Origin: Bacillus sp. FJAT-29790
GTDB lineage: Bacteria > Bacillota > Bacilli > Bacillales > Cytobacillaceae
Assembly (NCBI RefSeq): GCF_019039215.1
Contig: NZ_JAHNZZ010000001.1
Span: 391,853 to 455,852 of the forward strand
DNA: 64,000 bases
Direction of reading: 5' to 3'
Below, piece after piece: positions 63,401 to 64,000 of this stretch (the first letter of the stretch is position 1; every line of letters starts with the position of its first letter). The position numbers were made by a program, and so were the translations under genes. The notes under the pieces are model-generated. The model did not search any database and was not told the DNA's origin. It saw only the letters and a program-made list of their open reading frames with translations.

Positions 63401-63970
63401 GAACGATATGAATTTCTCCTTGAGCAAAAGAATGACCTTCAAGAAGCGAAGGAAACATTATTCCAGGTCATTGATGAAATGGACATAGAAATGACAAGGC
63501 GTTTTGAACAAACATTTAAGGGGATCCGCGCTCATTTCGAATCTGTTTTTCAGTCATTATTTGGCGGGGGAAGAGCTGATCTGCGCCTTACAGATCCAGA
63601 GGATTTGTTGAATACAGGCGTTGAGATTGTTGCCCAGCCACCAGGGAAAAAGCTTCAAAACCTAGGGTTATTATCAGGAGGAGAGAGAGCTCTTACTGCG
63701 ATTGCGCTCCTATTCTCGATTTTGAAGGTCCGTCCCGTACCATTCTGTATTCTTGATGAAGTGGAAGCCGCTTTAGATGAAGCAAATGTATTTCGTTTCA
63801 GTCAATACTTAAAAAAATACAGTTCAGAGACTCAATTTATTGTCATTACACATCGAAAAGTGACGATGGAAGAGGCTGACGTTTTATACGGAGTGACGAT
63901 GCAGGAGTCAGGTGTGTCGAAATTAGTTTCTGTTCGACTGGAGGAGACGAAGGAATTAGTTGGAAAATAA
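60404..63970 (+). CDS. smc: Chromosome segregation protein SMC
   Basis: Condensin ATPase that compacts and aligns chromosome arms. 1188 residues, complete: Walker [10 protein letters not shown] (31-39), two long coiled coils (about 170-500 and 680-1010), hinge (about 510-680) with [10 protein letters not shown], and C-terminal signature LSGGERAL and Walker [18 protein letters not shown] start 60404 after GGGGGAGC. Follows rnc as in B. subtilis; ftsY would come next, outside the window. Confidence 0.97.
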   Translation: MFLKRLDVLGFKSFAERIMVDFVPGVTAVVGPNGSGKSNITDAIRWVLGEQSAKSLRGAKMEDIIFSGSDSRKSLNFAEVTLTLDNEDQFLPIEYNEVSVTRRVYRSGESEFLINKQTCRLKDIVDLFMDSGLGREAFSIISQGRVEEILNSKAEERRTIFEEAAGVLKYKTRKKKAEGKLTETQDNLNRVNDIVYELESQVEPLNMQASIAKDYLEQKAELEKIEVALTVFEIEELHAEWEQLTNELDLHKKDEIQLSANLQGKEAKIEELRDHASALDESINDLQSVLLHASEELEKLEGRKEVLKERKKNASQNKDQLQKSLEEHTEKKLALDTQKASQFTIQEQLEKEALKLQNELKEKQGQLKLLSENTEQKIESLKSDYIEMLNMQAASKNELQNIDQQLNQLGMRNLRLEQENENSLQERKKLAEKKQKIMAQIVSMQKELEDQVHLFRDEQRKLESVKNNYQKQEKTLYQAYQYLQQAKSRQEMLEEMEDDFSGFFQGVKEVLKARGEKLQGIEGAVAELIQVPKQYEAAIETALGGAMQHIIVKTEQDGRNAIQYLKKKSFGRATFLPLNIIKGKSLGSGQLQSVQQHPSFVGEAAKLIRFDAKYKETMSNLLGNVIITKDLKGANEMAKLLQYRVRLVTLDGDVVNPGGSMTGGALKQKSSSILSRKGELEELKARIADMEAKTAHLEQQVKTLKIDIQTMEGRIDNLRKVGEDVRLKEQGAKGDLREVEFEEKTLNERLSLYDMDQAQFFEDKERLAERKSELQILLSDYQSKIASFDQEIALLTERKNTIQISKETLSAEINDLKVSFASKSEQLNAAKDKYEVLQAESAANMEKLETIKEDLGLLSSEMTNSFSGEQQLEEAARRKLQDKTETVGLISSRREERMKLQTVLEDLELETKELKRQHKGLIGGLKDEEVKLNRLDVELENRLNHLREEYLLSFEGAKEEFPLGIPVDEARKKVKLIKLAIEELGTVNLGAIEEYERVSERYEFLLEQKNDLQEAKETLFQVIDEMDIEMTRRFEQTFKGIRAHFESVFQSLFGGGRADLRLTDPEDLLNTGVEIVAQPPGKKLQNLGLLSGGERALTAIALLFSILKVRPVPFCILDEVEAALDEANVFRFSQYLKKYSSETQFIVITHRKVTMEEADVLYGVTMQESGVSKLVSVRLEETKELVGK

Positions 63971-64000
63971 AGTGGGCTTTTGACTGACCTGATGTTTTTA

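Overview
The window is chromosomal core DNA of a spore-forming, low-GC Firmicute of the family Bacillaceae (Bacillus in the broad sense). The gene order follows the Bacillus subtilis ileS-to-smc backbone almost gene for gene, spoVM is present, and the regulatory sites (three PyrR attenuators, a FapR operator, MhqR-like palindromes) are of Bacillus type. I cannot fix the species from sequence alone.

Layout. 1-3468: 3' part of ileS, ylyA, lspA, rluD/ylyB. 3465-15820: the complete pyrimidine operon pyrR-P-B-C-AA-AB-K-D-F-E, read from a consensus promoter that overlaps the rluD stop codon and controlled by three PyrR-binding attenuators. 15820-21360: an accessory island that interrupts the backbone: a 2Fe-2S ferredoxin, a Gly/Tyr/His repeat protein that looks like a spore coat protein, a MarR/MhqR-like regulator with two matching palindromes, an FMN reductase, a peroxiredoxin, rpiA, and at least two decayed genes (a reductase fragment and an HxlR-type regulator). 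21437-44374: backbone again, rqcH, yloB, yloC, remA, gmk, rpoZ, coaBC, priA, def, fmt, rsmB, rlmN, prpC, prkC, rsgA, rpe, thiN, spoVM, rpmB, yloU, fakA. 44576-51073: a C4-dicarboxylate module (DctS/DctR two-component system, two TRAP solute-binding proteins, DctQ, DctM) at the place where B. subtilis has sdaAB-sdaAA. 51596-52817: a NERD-domain protein followed by five head-to-tail 52-bp hairpin repeats. 53143-63970: recG, then the fatty acid/phospholipid operon fapR-plsX-fabD-fabG-acpP, then rnc and smc.

The most notable non-genic structure is a family of four dispersed elements (1719-2007, 3636-3862, 40611-40795, 58873-58973) with imperfect terminal inverted repeats beginning GGCT/GGTT. Each is flanked by an 8-bp direct repeat (two perfect, two 7 of 8), the signature of transposition, and no transposase gene is in the window. 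One copy sits in the U-tract of the first pyr attenuator, one directly at the ylyA stop codon, and one has lost its whole GC-rich core but kept both ends and its target duplication. The core shows compensatory base changes between copies, so it probably folds. A second, unrelated structured repeat family has copies at 26144-26326 and 56905-57090, the latter inside the fatty acid operon.

Other points worth a second look: a repeat protein cut by an in-frame TAG where its sister repeats have CAG, a MarR gene whose only well-placed start is ATA, tiny leader cistrons before yloB and recG, and the 52-bp hairpin array. All statements come from reading the sequence; no database search was run.
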